This document shows positions 45,526 to 53,622 of a stretch of DNA of 58,595 nt, piece by piece (the first letter of the stretch is position 1; each line of letters starts with the position of its first letter). A program made the translations under genes and the position numbers. This stretch comes from 43-108 sp001915545 (GTDB taxonomy: Bacteria > Bacteroidota > Bacteroidia > Bacteroidales > Bacteroidaceae): assembly GCA_902491215.1 (NCBI GenBank), contig CABUGV010000023.1, positions 1 through 58,595 on the forward strand, given 5' to 3'. The notes beneath the pieces were generated by a model. It was given only the letters and a program-made list of their open reading frames with translations. It ran no database searches and was not told the origin of the DNA.

Positions 45526-47229
45526 ATGGACTTGGAGAAACTTGTAGAAAGGGCTAAGGACGGTGATGCCGAAGCTTTCGGCAAGCTTTACAGCTTGTAT
45601 GTCGACAAAATGAAAGGAGTAAGCATAAGAATCCTGCGGGAACGCAGGGATGATGCTCCAGACCTTGTGCATGATGCCTTTATTGTTGCATTTGCTTCTA
45701 TCGGCAAATTGAGAGATCCAAGACGTTTTGGAGAGTGGCTTACTACGATAACCTCAAATCTTACTTTGCGGTATCTGGAGAAATGCAGGTCCGAGCACAC
45801 TGTTTCTCTTTCCTCTTTTCAAGAGTCAGATTTGGATGTAGCTGATTCGCCTGAAGTTCAAGACGAGCAGATTTCCGCAGATTATCTACTTTCGCTTATA
45901 GACCGCTTGCCCGAAGGATACAGAAAGGTTTTCCATCTTTCTGTAATCGAAGGCTTGTCGCATAAGGAAGTGGCCGAGATGTTGAATATAGAGCCCCATT
46001 CTTCATCTTCACAGCTTGCCCGTGCTAAAGCCATGTTGAGACGCATGTTGGCTGATAGAAGATACCTGGCAGTCGTAATGCTTGCCATTTTTATAGCTTC
46101 TGTATACAGGTATACGAAAAGATATTGGGGAACGCGTACCGAAGAGTCTCATGAATTTGCCGGTCAACAGAATTTGGCCGGTCGCGAGGATGATATCTCT
46201 GAAAATATCTCAGACACATTACATGTTGTGCATGGAGATACACATGCTTCTGGTGACGGTAGAATCGTATCTCAGGTTCAGGAACAAATGCCGGCCGTTT
46301 ATGATTCAGACGTCATACCTTGCGATGATGCTTTGCCTGCTGTAGAGGCTGATTTTAATTATAGCCACCTCAAAAAGCCTCAAATCATGCGCTACGACAT
46401 AAACACGGATGTACGTCTGCCACAAAGTGAATATATCCATATTGCAGAAGATAAGGCTTCATTTATGGACCGCAGTTTTTGGAAACGTAAATGGAAGATG
46501 CTTCTTGCCGGTTCTTCTGGACCTATGCTGGCGCAAAACGTTTACAGACTCGTAAAGACCGGCGCCTCAGATGTTGGTTCTGGCAGTCCGTCTTATCCTG
46601 AATATGTAAGTACTTGGGAAGAATACTATCGTTACCTTTCCGAACTTAGCCATGATGACATGCCGGCTGATTCAGCAACGCTTATAAATATTGCAAAGAA
46701 CAACAGTGGAAAGATAGAGGAGCAGGAAAACCATCAAAAACCTATAACTATAGGCCTTTCATTTACCAAGAGCCTGGGCGAAAGATGGAGTTTTGAGACT
46801 GGTCTACAATATACCCTTTTGAGGTCATCATTTGTCATGGGAAGCGGAATGAACAATATCAGTCGTGAACAAAAAGTCCATTACCTGGGAATACCGCTTC
46901 GCCTGTCGTATCGTTTTGCTGATTATAAGCGTTTTTCTGCCTATTGCTCTGCGGGTGTAAATATCAATATTCCTATTGGCGGTACGTCTGAGCAGAAGCT
47001 ACTTACGGATTCAGTTTCTATGGATATAGGCAGTACACGTGTAAAAGCACCGTTCCAATGGTCAGTAAATACCGGTGTCGGTCTGCAATACAGATTCACA
47101 AAGAACTTTAGTCTGTATGCCGAACCAACAATCAATTATTACATACCTTCCGGCAGTTCTGTGCATACAATCTGGACTGAGCGTCCATTCTCATTCACCG
47201 TTCCGTTTGGAATACGTTTCAGTTGGTAA
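45526..47229 (+). CDS. ECF sigma factor fused to membrane helix and outer-membrane beta-barrel domain
   Basis: One continuous 567-codon frame. Residues 1-180 are an ECF sigma factor. Region 2 spans AFGKLYSLYVDKMKGVSIRI and DLVHDAFIVAFASIGKLRDP. Region 4 spans RLPEGYRKVFHLSVIEGLSH, KEVAEMLNIEPHSSSSQL and ARAKAMLRRML. A helix follows at once (about 181-197, LAVVMLAIFIASVYRY), flanked by basic residues. Next is a polar linker (198-400) with a WKRKWKMLLAGSSGPMLAQN segment. Last is a barrel-like domain (405-567: ITIGLSFTKSLGERWSFETG, LQYTLLRSSF, HYLGIPLRLSYRF, TGVGLQYRF) ending FGIRFSW. That half matches the C-terminal part of Bacteroidetes anti-sigma/barrel proteins usually encoded separately. 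I chose ATG 45526 because sigma homology begins there; ATGs at 45469 and 45475 are possible. Signal and target genes are unknown. Confidence 0.85.
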   Translation: MDLEKLVERAKDGDAEAFGKLYSLYVDKMKGVSIRILRERRDDAPDLVHDAFIVAFASIGKLRDPRRFGEWLTTITSNLTLRYLEKCRSEHTVSLSSFQESDLDVADSPEVQDEQISADYLLSLIDRLPEGYRKVFHLSVIEGLSHKEVAEMLNIEPHSSSSQLARAKAMLRRMLADRRYLAVVMLAIFIASVYRYTKRYWGTRTEESHEFAGQQNLAGREDDISENISDTLHVVHGDTHASGDGRIVSQVQEQMPAVYDSDVIPCDDALPAVEADFNYSHLKKPQIMRYDINTDVRLPQSEYIHIAEDKASFMDRSFWKRKWKMLLAGSSGPMLAQNVYRLVKTGASDVGSGSPSYPEYVSTWEEYYRYLSELSHDDMPADSATLINIAKNNSGKIEEQENHQKPITIGLSFTKSLGERWSFETGLQYTLLRSSFVMGSGMNNISREQKVHYLGIPLRLSYRFADYKRFSAYCSAGVNINIPIGGTSEQKLLTDSVSMDIGSTRVKAPFQWSVNTGVGLQYRFTKNFSLYAEPTINYYIPSGSSVHTIWTERPFSFTVPFGIRFSW

Positions 47230-47268
47230 CCGATAATCGCTGTTCGCAAGCAGTCTTTGGAGCTTTTA

Positions 47269-48084
47269 TTGAACTATATCAATAGAATCAATAAAAGTTT
47301 CAATAAAATGCAAGAACGTCACAAAAACAGAAAGAAGTATTTCAACGAGTTGGCTGAAACATGCAGAAAATATTTCTTGCCATATATAGAAAGATGGCAT
47401 ATTGTAGAACCCGCTACGAATGTCTTGGAAATAGGATGCGGCGAAGGCGGAAATCTACTCCCGTTTTCAGAGCTAGGCTGTAATGTCGTAGGTGTAGATA
47501 TCGCTTCATGCAGAATAAAGGAAGCTAAGAGCTTTTTCGAGGATAATGGTGCAACTGGACAGTTCATAGCTGAAGATATCTTTAAACTAAGAGATATGGA
47601 GCGTAAATTCGATATCATAATCTGCCATGATGTATTTGAGCATATAGACGACAAAATGCATTTCTTACTGAACATAAAGAAGTATTTGTCGGACAACGGC
47701 ATTGTTTTTATGTCTTTTCCTGCATGGCAGATGCCTTTTGGAGGCCATCAGCAGATTTGTCGGAGCTGGGTGCTGTCTCATTTGCCATTTGTCCACCTGT
47801 TGCCGTGTGGTCTATATAAATTGCTGATAAACGCGTTTGGAGAAGACACCGGCTGCATGAATGAGCTTATTTCAATTAGGAATACCCGCATTACTATTGA
47901 ACGTTTTGAAAAGTTGTCCCGATTTGCAGAACTGAAGATAAACGACAGGCTGCTGTGGCTTGTAAATCCGCATTATGAAGTGAAGTTTGGCCTTAAGCCC
48001 TATAAGATGCCGCAGAGTCTTGCACATTTTCCGTATATAAGAGATTTCTTCAGCACCAGCTGTTTCTATATATTAAGCAAATAG
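47269..48084 (+). CDS. Class I SAM-dependent methyltransferase
   Basis: A 271-residue methyltransferase with SAM motif I VLEIGCGEGGNLLPF, motif II VVGVDIA, the following FIAEDIFKL, and motif IV-like FDIIICHDVFEHIDD. The C-terminal half (SFPAWQMPFGGHQQICRSWV, LSHLPFVHLLPCGLY, ending FFSTSCFYILSK) is family-like. The substrate is unknown. TTG 47269 is preferred as start because a GGAG lies 6 bases upstream and homologues begin M-N-Y; ATG 47308 and TTG 47257 are alternatives. It starts 39 bases after the sigma-barrel gene and may share its transcript. Confidence 0.85.
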   Translation: MNYINRINKSFNKMQERHKNRKKYFNELAETCRKYFLPYIERWHIVEPATNVLEIGCGEGGNLLPFSELGCNVVGVDIASCRIKEAKSFFEDNGATGQFIAEDIFKLRDMERKFDIIICHDVFEHIDDKMHFLLNIKKYLSDNGIVFMSFPAWQMPFGGHQQICRSWVLSHLPFVHLLPCGLYKLLINAFGEDTGCMNELISIRNTRITIERFEKLSRFAELKINDRLLWLVNPHYEVKFGLKPYKMPQSLAHFPYIRDFFSTSCFYILSK

Positions 48085-48620
48085 AATAATTATTTAGATA
48101 TTCAAGCATAGTATAAACAATCTTAGCCACTGTACGGCCGTTTTAGATGTATCAGACGATAATTTCTCATGGTTAATAATACTATTTATCAGTACTAATA
48201 TTCTTTCCATTCCGTCCTAACAACGTTTTGCCGTAATCTTAACTCTGATAACGTATGCTTTTAGAACCATTGGCAAATATTGTTGCAACAGATAAAACTG
48301 ACCCTAAACAACCTTTCCTGCTGTTTGGGGTCAGTCGTAATTTATGTATACACGTTATAGCCAATAAACTCATCTCACAGGAATGGCTCGATATTTTCAA
48401 AGTGAGATATAGGCTGGTCTGACATCTGTCGTCGTTGTGGGGAGTTTAACAGACTGTGTCTATAGAAGCCTATATTGTGTTTATGATATATTAAATCCCA
48501 ATGTCTGTTATTGCATATAGCTGATTAAGTAGAGTGTTTGTAATTTAACTAGGCTGACAATATTCAGAATACTCATCAAGTGTATTTTATAGCAGTTGAT
48601 GAAGGAACTGCATATAACAA
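48085..48620. other. Intergenic region without recognisable genes
   Basis: No open frame of note on either strand. The main structure is a long hairpin at 48297-48335, listed separately. The rest is AT-rich and I see nothing else in it. It lies between the methyltransferase gene and the old chromosomal end of the tRNA-Phe locus. Confidence 0.6.
48297..48335 (-). terminator. Strong hairpin, probably a minus-strand terminator
   Basis: actgaccctaaacaac (48297-48312) pairs with gctgtttggggtcagt (48320-48335) over 16 positions, with one G-T pair and one mismatch. On the minus strand TTTTATCTG follows, which favours termination in that direction. No minus-strand gene is left to serve; it may be a relic or also stop transcripts from the methyltransferase. 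Confidence 0.5.
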
Positions 48621-48650
48621 AAAATGACTTGAATCTCTTCAAGTCATTTT
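48621..48650 (-). terminator. Original terminator of tRNA-Phe, now at the far island end
   Basis: aaaatgacttgaa and ttcaagtcatttt are a perfect 13-bp inverted repeat with a 4-base loop; minus-strand reading continues into ATTTTTTG. It lies 3 bases after the 19-base copy of the tRNA-Phe 3' end, the place a tRNA terminator would occupy. Confidence 0.75.
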
Positions 48651-48652
48651 CT

Positions 48653-48671
48653 GTGGTGCCACCAGGAATCG
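48653..48671 (-). repeat. attL: copy of the tRNA-Phe 3' end
   Basis: gtggtgccaccaggaatcg is identical to 58306-58324, which covers the 3' acceptor and T-arm part of tRNA-Phe. The upstream part of the tRNA is absent here; the sequence diverges at base 48672. Confidence 0.8.
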
Positions 48672-49082
48672 TAATCTAACGATAAGTAGCTGAATATCTT
48701 TGATGTATCTTTTAGCTAAAGAAGTAATCTCCCGCTATTGCTCCACCGGATTTCTGCAATATTTTGCAGTATCTTGCGGAGTCGATTTCCTATTATACGA
48801 CAAAGGTAACGCTTTATTTTGAAATACAAGCAGATGCCTCATGTTTTTGCTCCACCTCAATGCAATAAACCTCATAGCTTGACCTTTATAAATAAATATT
48901 CTCAATATGGTCAATGTTTATTCTATACTCTGAGAACAAGATGTACACTTTTAATTTTGCTATGAATAATGATATCGTTCTTTTCCTCCCCTACAAAACT
49001 TATTTTTTTCACTTATAATGCATATTCTCTTGTGGAGTTTTTCAAAATAAATGTTATTGATTTTTAAGATCATAATAGATTG
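48672..49082. other. Left end of the island: promoter and repeated motifs, no gene
   Basis: No open frame is supported. Signals are TTGCTCCACC at 48738-48747, and a 14-base TTTTTGCTCCACCT at 48844-48857 that recurs at 58162-58175. The palindrome ctgcaatattttgcag (48754-48769) shares its 12-base core GCAATATTTTGC with 58207-58218. A minus-strand promoter-like pair lies at 48801-48829, listed separately. Such shared motifs near both ends could be arm-type binding sites for the integrase. Confidence 0.5.
48801..48829 (-). promoter_or_regulatory. Promoter-like element reading out across attL
   Basis: On the minus strand TTG (48827-48829), 18 bases, TACCTTTG (48801-48808). The same boxes, with 19 bases between them, form the tRNA-Phe promoter at 58400-58429. 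A transcript would cover about 175 bases and end at the terminator 48621-48650. Confidence 0.5.
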
Positions 49083-49919
49083 TTACAATTTAGTCACTGA
49101 ATTAGCCAATCTTTTCTCGCCATCAATTTCTGTTGTATAATAACGTTGATTAAGAGTGTTTAATAATTCGGTTAGTTCCTTTTCATTAGAGATACGAAAC
49201 TTATTAGTCGTTGCATCATATAGATTAGGACAATATTGGCTAATATAATTAGGTATTCTGTTTTTTTGTTCAGTTGAGAAATTATTATACCTTTCTGTAG
49301 CTTCCTTAATTCGTCTACGATTAGGCGTTTTTACTTGATCTTTGCTAAAATCAGATTCTAAATTGATAATATCCATGGATAGAAAAGTTTCTACTTCACT
49401 ATCTGTTGCTTCTCTATACAGTTCGTTGATTCCATTAAAAATGGATGTTATTGCATTTAAATTTTTGAAGTATAATTTATCTATATCTTTTACAAAGACA
49501 CAGTCTGGATTATCTTTAATTACCAGTATATTATCTTCTTTAATGAGTCTTGCCTGCTCTGATGGAGAACGTAGATTACCCCAGGAAATCATACTCTTTT
49601 TTGAATATAAGTAACTTGGGGTAATTTTTTGAAATAAAAAATATTTATCATTTTGTATAGAAACTACAAAATCGATTTTTTTATAATCTTCTTTTCTCAT
49701 ATAAGAGTATGAAGTAGGAATAAAATCTTCTTGTAATAATGGTATGCAATATTCTTTTGTTGAAAAATTTTCAACAACGAACCATTCGCCTTCTTGAAGT
49801 TTATATTCATCATCATAACTTCTGGCATTATTAAAATCTCCAATATTATCGAATACTGTCGTATCAGATAAGATTTTATAATAAGAACCATTTTTAGTTT
49901 TTGAAATCAAGTAGTCCAT
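49083..49919 (-). CDS. DUF4868-like protein, KwaB-like component of a Kiwa-type defence system
   Basis: A 278-residue soluble protein with no signal peptide or membrane segment. The central part (KYFLFQKITPSYLYSKKSM, DCVFVKDIDKLYFKNLNAI, SIFNGINELYREATDSEVE) and the end (LLNTLNQRYYTTEIDGEKR, then LANSVTKL) follow the DUF4868 pattern of KwaB as I recall it. The partner gene, 8 bases upstream, encodes a four-helix membrane protein, matching the kwaA-kwaB order. In Kiwa the membrane protein senses phage at the envelope and KwaB acts on phage DNA. Sequence similarity is judged by eye only. The gene is very AT-rich and ends the island's defence operon. Confidence 0.6.
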   Translation of the reverse strand: MDYLISKTKNGSYYKILSDTTVFDNIGDFNNARSYDDEYKLQEGEWFVVENFSTKEYCIPLLQEDFIPTSYSYMRKEDYKKIDFVVSIQNDKYFLFQKITPSYLYSKKSMISWGNLRSPSEQARLIKEDNILVIKDNPDCVFVKDIDKLYFKNLNAITSIFNGINELYREATDSEVETFLSMDIINLESDFSKDQVKTPNRRRIKEATERYNNFSTEQKNRIPNYISQYCPNLYDATTNKFRISNEKELTELLNTLNQRYYTTEIDGEKRLANSVTKL

Positions 49920-49927
49920 AATGTATT

Positions 49928-50479
49928 TTATTTTTCAATATCAATATATGTAAAATCATTAATTTGTCCTATACGCTTAAATTCGCATATTTCTCTTAAT
50001 TTAATCTCTTTCTTTGTCATGATTAATACTTTATGATTCCCTGCAGTTACAAAATAGTATCTATATCCTAGAACATGAAAAATAGGATTATATAAATATA
50101 TTTCTGCACAAAAGCATAGAATAGTAACTGCTATATAGATAAAAATTAAAGATGCTACAGAGTTTATACTTAACCCAACAAAGACATAGGCAAAAAATGT
50201 AGGTAGAAAAGTAGAACTTGCGGATTCTATTTCAGTAATATTTTCCTCCTTTATTTCTGTAGGATCTAATTTGTAAAACTTTGTAGTACCATACCATGTG
50301 GTTAGTATTGGAATACTAAAATATATACAGTAAGAAACCCAATCAGGTAAATCTAACTGAATATTTTTGCCCGTAAGATTAATCAATATTTCTCCCAATG
50401 TTATTTCTTTATTGGTGAGACATATACTAATCAACAATAAAAATGCATTAGCCACAAATATTAATTTATATAGTTTCAT
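49928..50479 (-). CDS. Four-helix membrane protein, KwaA-like
   Basis: A 183-residue protein with four predicted helices: about residues 5-21 (KLIFVANAFLLLISICL), 46-63 (WVSYCIYFSIPILTTWYG), 92-108 (TFLPTFFAYVFVGLSIN) and 112-133 (SLIFIYIAVTILCFCAEIYL). A small C-terminal domain follows (NPIFHVLGYRYYFVTAGNHK, VLIMTKKEIKLREICEF). Size, helix number, soluble tail and an adjacent DUF4868-like gene match the KwaA/KwaB pair of Kiwa. It starts 29 bases after hsdR, so the pair is joined to the restriction operon. Identification depends mostly on layout and neighbour. Confidence 0.6.
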   Translation of the reverse strand: MKLYKLIFVANAFLLLISICLTNKEITLGEILINLTGKNIQLDLPDWVSYCIYFSIPILTTWYGTTKFYKLDPTEIKEENITEIESASSTFLPTFFAYVFVGLSINSVASLIFIYIAVTILCFCAEIYLYNPIFHVLGYRYYFVTAGNHKVLIMTKKEIKLREICEFKRIGQINDFTYIDIEK

Positions 50480-50508
50480 ATATCTATTTCTAAATTATTA
50501 TGCACATA

Positions 50509-53500
50509 TTATAGATGACCACCAACACCTTTAAATTTATCGATAAAAGCAACTATCTTTTGAAATACAGTCTGCTTCTTCGTCAGATATTGGGGATTCA
50601 AAGGACTCATTTTCGGTAAGATGTTGTTAAAATCAGTTCCGTTCTCACTAGCGTATTCACGCTTTAAAGATATCTCCATATAATGTTTAGCTTCTCTTTC
50701 GTTTAACTTTTCGTTTGCAATCAAGTCAGCTGCTTCTTCTTTTTGCTTGGCCTGTGCATATTCAAAAAATGCTTTTATAATTTCTGTTTTATCAGAAATA
50801 GCATCAAGATTAGCATCATTGATAAAATCAACAATCAAACTTTCTTTGGCTCTGTTACCAACACTTGACCGAATAATCCGACGAATTTCCTCTATCAAAG
50901 AGGATTTATCCATCTTCTTTTTATTGTGTTCAAAAATAAGTTCAAGGATATAATCCAGATTTATTTCTTGTGATTTAAGCAAATCTATTTCAAATACAAC
51001 ATCATCCCAATCAATTCTTGATTTTTCTGATTTATTGCCTTCTTTTTCTCGTCTTAACCAGTCTCGTATGTCGTTATAAATTGATTTATAATCCTGAATG
51101 ATTCTGTCAGACGGCATTTGCAATTTCTGCATTTTTGCAATATCGCTATCTGTAACAAAATAATCGTTTTTAAATGTCTCTACAGCTTCCTTATCGTTAA
51201 TGTCCAATGTCTGAAAAGCTTTGAGCGTGGTAAACTCATCAAAATTCTGAAGTATGTTTTCCACACGCAAATATTCCCCGAACAATTTGACAAATTCCTT
51301 TTTATCCTGTTCTGTATTTATTTTGTCTGTATCAGGAAACTTATCACTCAGTTCTTTTACAATATCAATATATCCTTTTCGAGCTTCGCCGGAAACAATG
51401 TCCTTAAAACCTTCCAAATACTCGTTGTAACTTTTTTCGAGTACTACATTTGCAGTATTCTCATCGCCAAATAATCTTATTGCATCAACCGTATGTTGTT
51501 CAAGATCCCTGAAAGTAATAATATTACCGAACGTTTTAGTTGAGTCATAAATTCGGTTGGTACGCGAAAATGCCTGTATCAGTCCATGGAAACGTAAATT
51601 TTTATCCACGAAAAGAGTATTCAGAGTCGGAGCATCAAAACCAGTAAGGAACATACCCACTACTATTACAAGATCCACCTCTTTGTTTTTTACCCTCTTG
51701 GCTAAGTCTCTGTAATAATTTTGAAACTCTTTACTTTCAATGCTATAGCTTGTCCCAAATAGGTTATTGTAATCATTAATAGCTTTTGTCAGGAACTCTT
51801 TTGCACTGAGATCCATTGCAGAAGGCTCGAAGTTTTCATCAGATATCTCACCTATTGCACTTTGCTCTTCATTGGCTGCAAAAGAAAATATTGTAGCTAT
51901 TTTCAGTGGCTTTTCAGAGCCTTTCTGCAATCGGTTTAACTCTTCATAGTAGCATTTAGCGGCATCCACACTGCTGACTGCAAACATAGCATTGAAACCT
52001 TGACTATTACTTTGATTTCTATGTGTTTTTATTCTAAAATTCTGTAGAATATATTGAGAAATTTCATTGATACGAGCAGGATGAAGTAATGCTTGCTTAT
52101 TTTCTGCAGCATTTAATTTTTGCTCATCAAGTTCTGTTTCTATATTCTTAAAACGAGGTCTTACATTGTTGTAATCTACTTTAAATTTCAATACTTTTTC
52201 ATCGCGAATAGCATCAGTTATAACATACGAATGCAATTCACGGCCGAACACACTTGCCGTTGTTTCTGAACCATTGGCATTTTCTGGAAAGATTGGTGTT
52301 CCAGTAAAACCGAACTGATAATATTTCTTAAATTTCTTTTTCAATTGCTTTTGTGCTTCGCCAAATTGTGAACGATGACACTCATCAAAAATGAAAACGA
52401 CCTGTTTTTGATAAATCGGAAGATTTTCTTCACTTTTCATCAAGTTATTCAGTTTTTGAATCGTAGTGACGATAATTCTATTGTCATCCTTTTCTATATT
52501 TCGTTTCAACCCTGCTGTGCTTTCAGACCCATTGACACTATCTGGAGAGAACCTCTGATATTCTTTCATAGTCTGATAGTCAAGGTCTTTGCGATCTACC
52601 ACAAAGAACACCTTATCGATAAAGTCCAATTGTGTAGCCAATCGTGCAGCCTTGAAACTTGTAAGCGTTTTGCCGGAACCTGTGGTATGCCAAACATATC
52701 CTCCCCCTTCGGTTGTTGACCATTTTTTTGCCTGATACGAGCTTTTTATTTTCCACAACATACGTTCTGTTGCCGCAATCTGATACGGACGCATTACAAG
52801 CAAAGTGTTATTGGCATCAAAGACAGAATAAGTAAAGATGACATTAAGCAATGTATTCTTTTGAAAAAATGTCTCTGTGAAATCTTTCAAATCTTTTATC
52901 ACAATATTCTTGGCATTTGCCCAATTCATTGTAAAGTCAAAACTGTTCTTGTTACGTTCAACAGTATTGGCAAAATAACGGCTGTCTGTACCATTTGAAA
53001 TGACAAAAACCTGAATATACTTGAAAAGTGAGTTGTCGCTGTTGAAACTTTCTTTGGAATATCGGTGAACCTGATTGAATGCTTCACGTATAGCCACCCC
53101 ACGCCTTTTCAACTCGATTTGTACCAATGGCAGCCCATTGACCAGAATTGTAACATCATAGCGGTTTGTCTGACTCCCAGTCTGTTCAAACTGCCTGATT
53201 ACCTGCATCTTGTTTCGAGCAATATCTTGTTTGTCCACAAGATAGATGTTTTTTATATGCCCGTCATCGAAAACAAAATCATAGATATAGTTGTCATGAA
53301 TCTTGCGGGTCTTGTCTGTCAATGTATCTCCCGGTTTATCCAGATATTCAACAACAAACCGTGCCCATTCCTTGTCGGTAAACTCCACATTGTTAAGTTC
53401 CTGAATTTTCAAACGGACATTAGCCAATAATGCCTCAGGTGTTGAAATATCTTGGCTATAGTCATAGCCCTGATTCGCTAAATCTTGAATAAATTCGCGT

Positions 53501-53622
53501 TCAAGACTTGCTTCCGATTGATAGACCACCGGAGGCTCATGAAGTGCGCTGTATTTGGTATAAGCATCAAGTACAATGAAGTTGTTTGATTCTGCTATAG
53601 TGTTATATTGTGCCATTCTCAT
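50509..53622 (-). CDS. hsdR: Type I restriction enzyme, R subunit
   Basis: Motor and nuclease subunit that translocates and cuts DNA lacking the host methylation. The N-terminal PD-(D/E)XK nuclease shows YDVTILVNGLPLVQIELKRR (D, then E-L-K). Helicase motifs are HTTGSGKTLTSFKAARLA (Walker A), VVFIFDECHRSQFG (DECH), FGFTGTPIF and LVIVVGMFLTGFDAPTLN, then IQAFSRTNRIY. The helical C-terminal part contacts HsdM. At 1037 residues it is full length. ATGs at 53622 and 53616 are both possible; the first overlaps the prrC-like gene by 20 bases, indicating translational coupling. Confidence 0.95.
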   Translation of the reverse strand: MRMAQYNTIAESNNFIVLDAYTKYSALHEPPVVYQSEASLEREFIQDLANQGYDYSQDISTPEALLANVRLKIQELNNVEFTDKEWARFVVEYLDKPGDTLTDKTRKIHDNYIYDFVFDDGHIKNIYLVDKQDIARNKMQVIRQFEQTGSQTNRYDVTILVNGLPLVQIELKRRGVAIREAFNQVHRYSKESFNSDNSLFKYIQVFVISNGTDSRYFANTVERNKNSFDFTMNWANAKNIVIKDLKDFTETFFQKNTLLNVIFTYSVFDANNTLLVMRPYQIAATERMLWKIKSSYQAKKWSTTEGGGYVWHTTGSGKTLTSFKAARLATQLDFIDKVFFVVDRKDLDYQTMKEYQRFSPDSVNGSESTAGLKRNIEKDDNRIIVTTIQKLNNLMKSEENLPIYQKQVVFIFDECHRSQFGEAQKQLKKKFKKYYQFGFTGTPIFPENANGSETTASVFGRELHSYVITDAIRDEKVLKFKVDYNNVRPRFKNIETELDEQKLNAAENKQALLHPARINEISQYILQNFRIKTHRNQSNSQGFNAMFAVSSVDAAKCYYEELNRLQKGSEKPLKIATIFSFAANEEQSAIGEISDENFEPSAMDLSAKEFLTKAINDYNNLFGTSYSIESKEFQNYYRDLAKRVKNKEVDLVIVVGMFLTGFDAPTLNTLFVDKNLRFHGLIQAFSRTNRIYDSTKTFGNIITFRDLEQHTVDAIRLFGDENTANVVLEKSYNEYLEGFKDIVSGEARKGYIDIVKELSDKFPDTDKINTEQDKKEFVKLFGEYLRVENILQNFDEFTTLKAFQTLDINDKEAVETFKNDYFVTDSDIAKMQKLQMPSDRIIQDYKSIYNDIRDWLRREKEGNKSEKSRIDWDDVVFEIDLLKSQEINLDYILELIFEHNKKKMDKSSLIEEIRRIIRSSVGNRAKESLIVDFINDANLDAISDKTEIIKAFFEYAQAKQKEEAADLIANEKLNEREAKHYMEISLKREYASENGTDFNNILPKMSPLNPQYLTKKQTVFQKIVAFIDKFKGVGGHL

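Noticed and set aside
48621..48671. CRISPR or palindromic repeat unit
   Set aside because: Only a single hairpin and one tRNA-end copy are present, with no repeat-spacer array; I saw no CRISPR array anywhere in the window.
48672..48800. A second, complete tRNA between the attL repeat and the promoter at 48801
   Set aside because: No acceptor, D-arm or anticodon-arm pairing can be formed with this sequence; only the 3' end matches tRNA-Phe.
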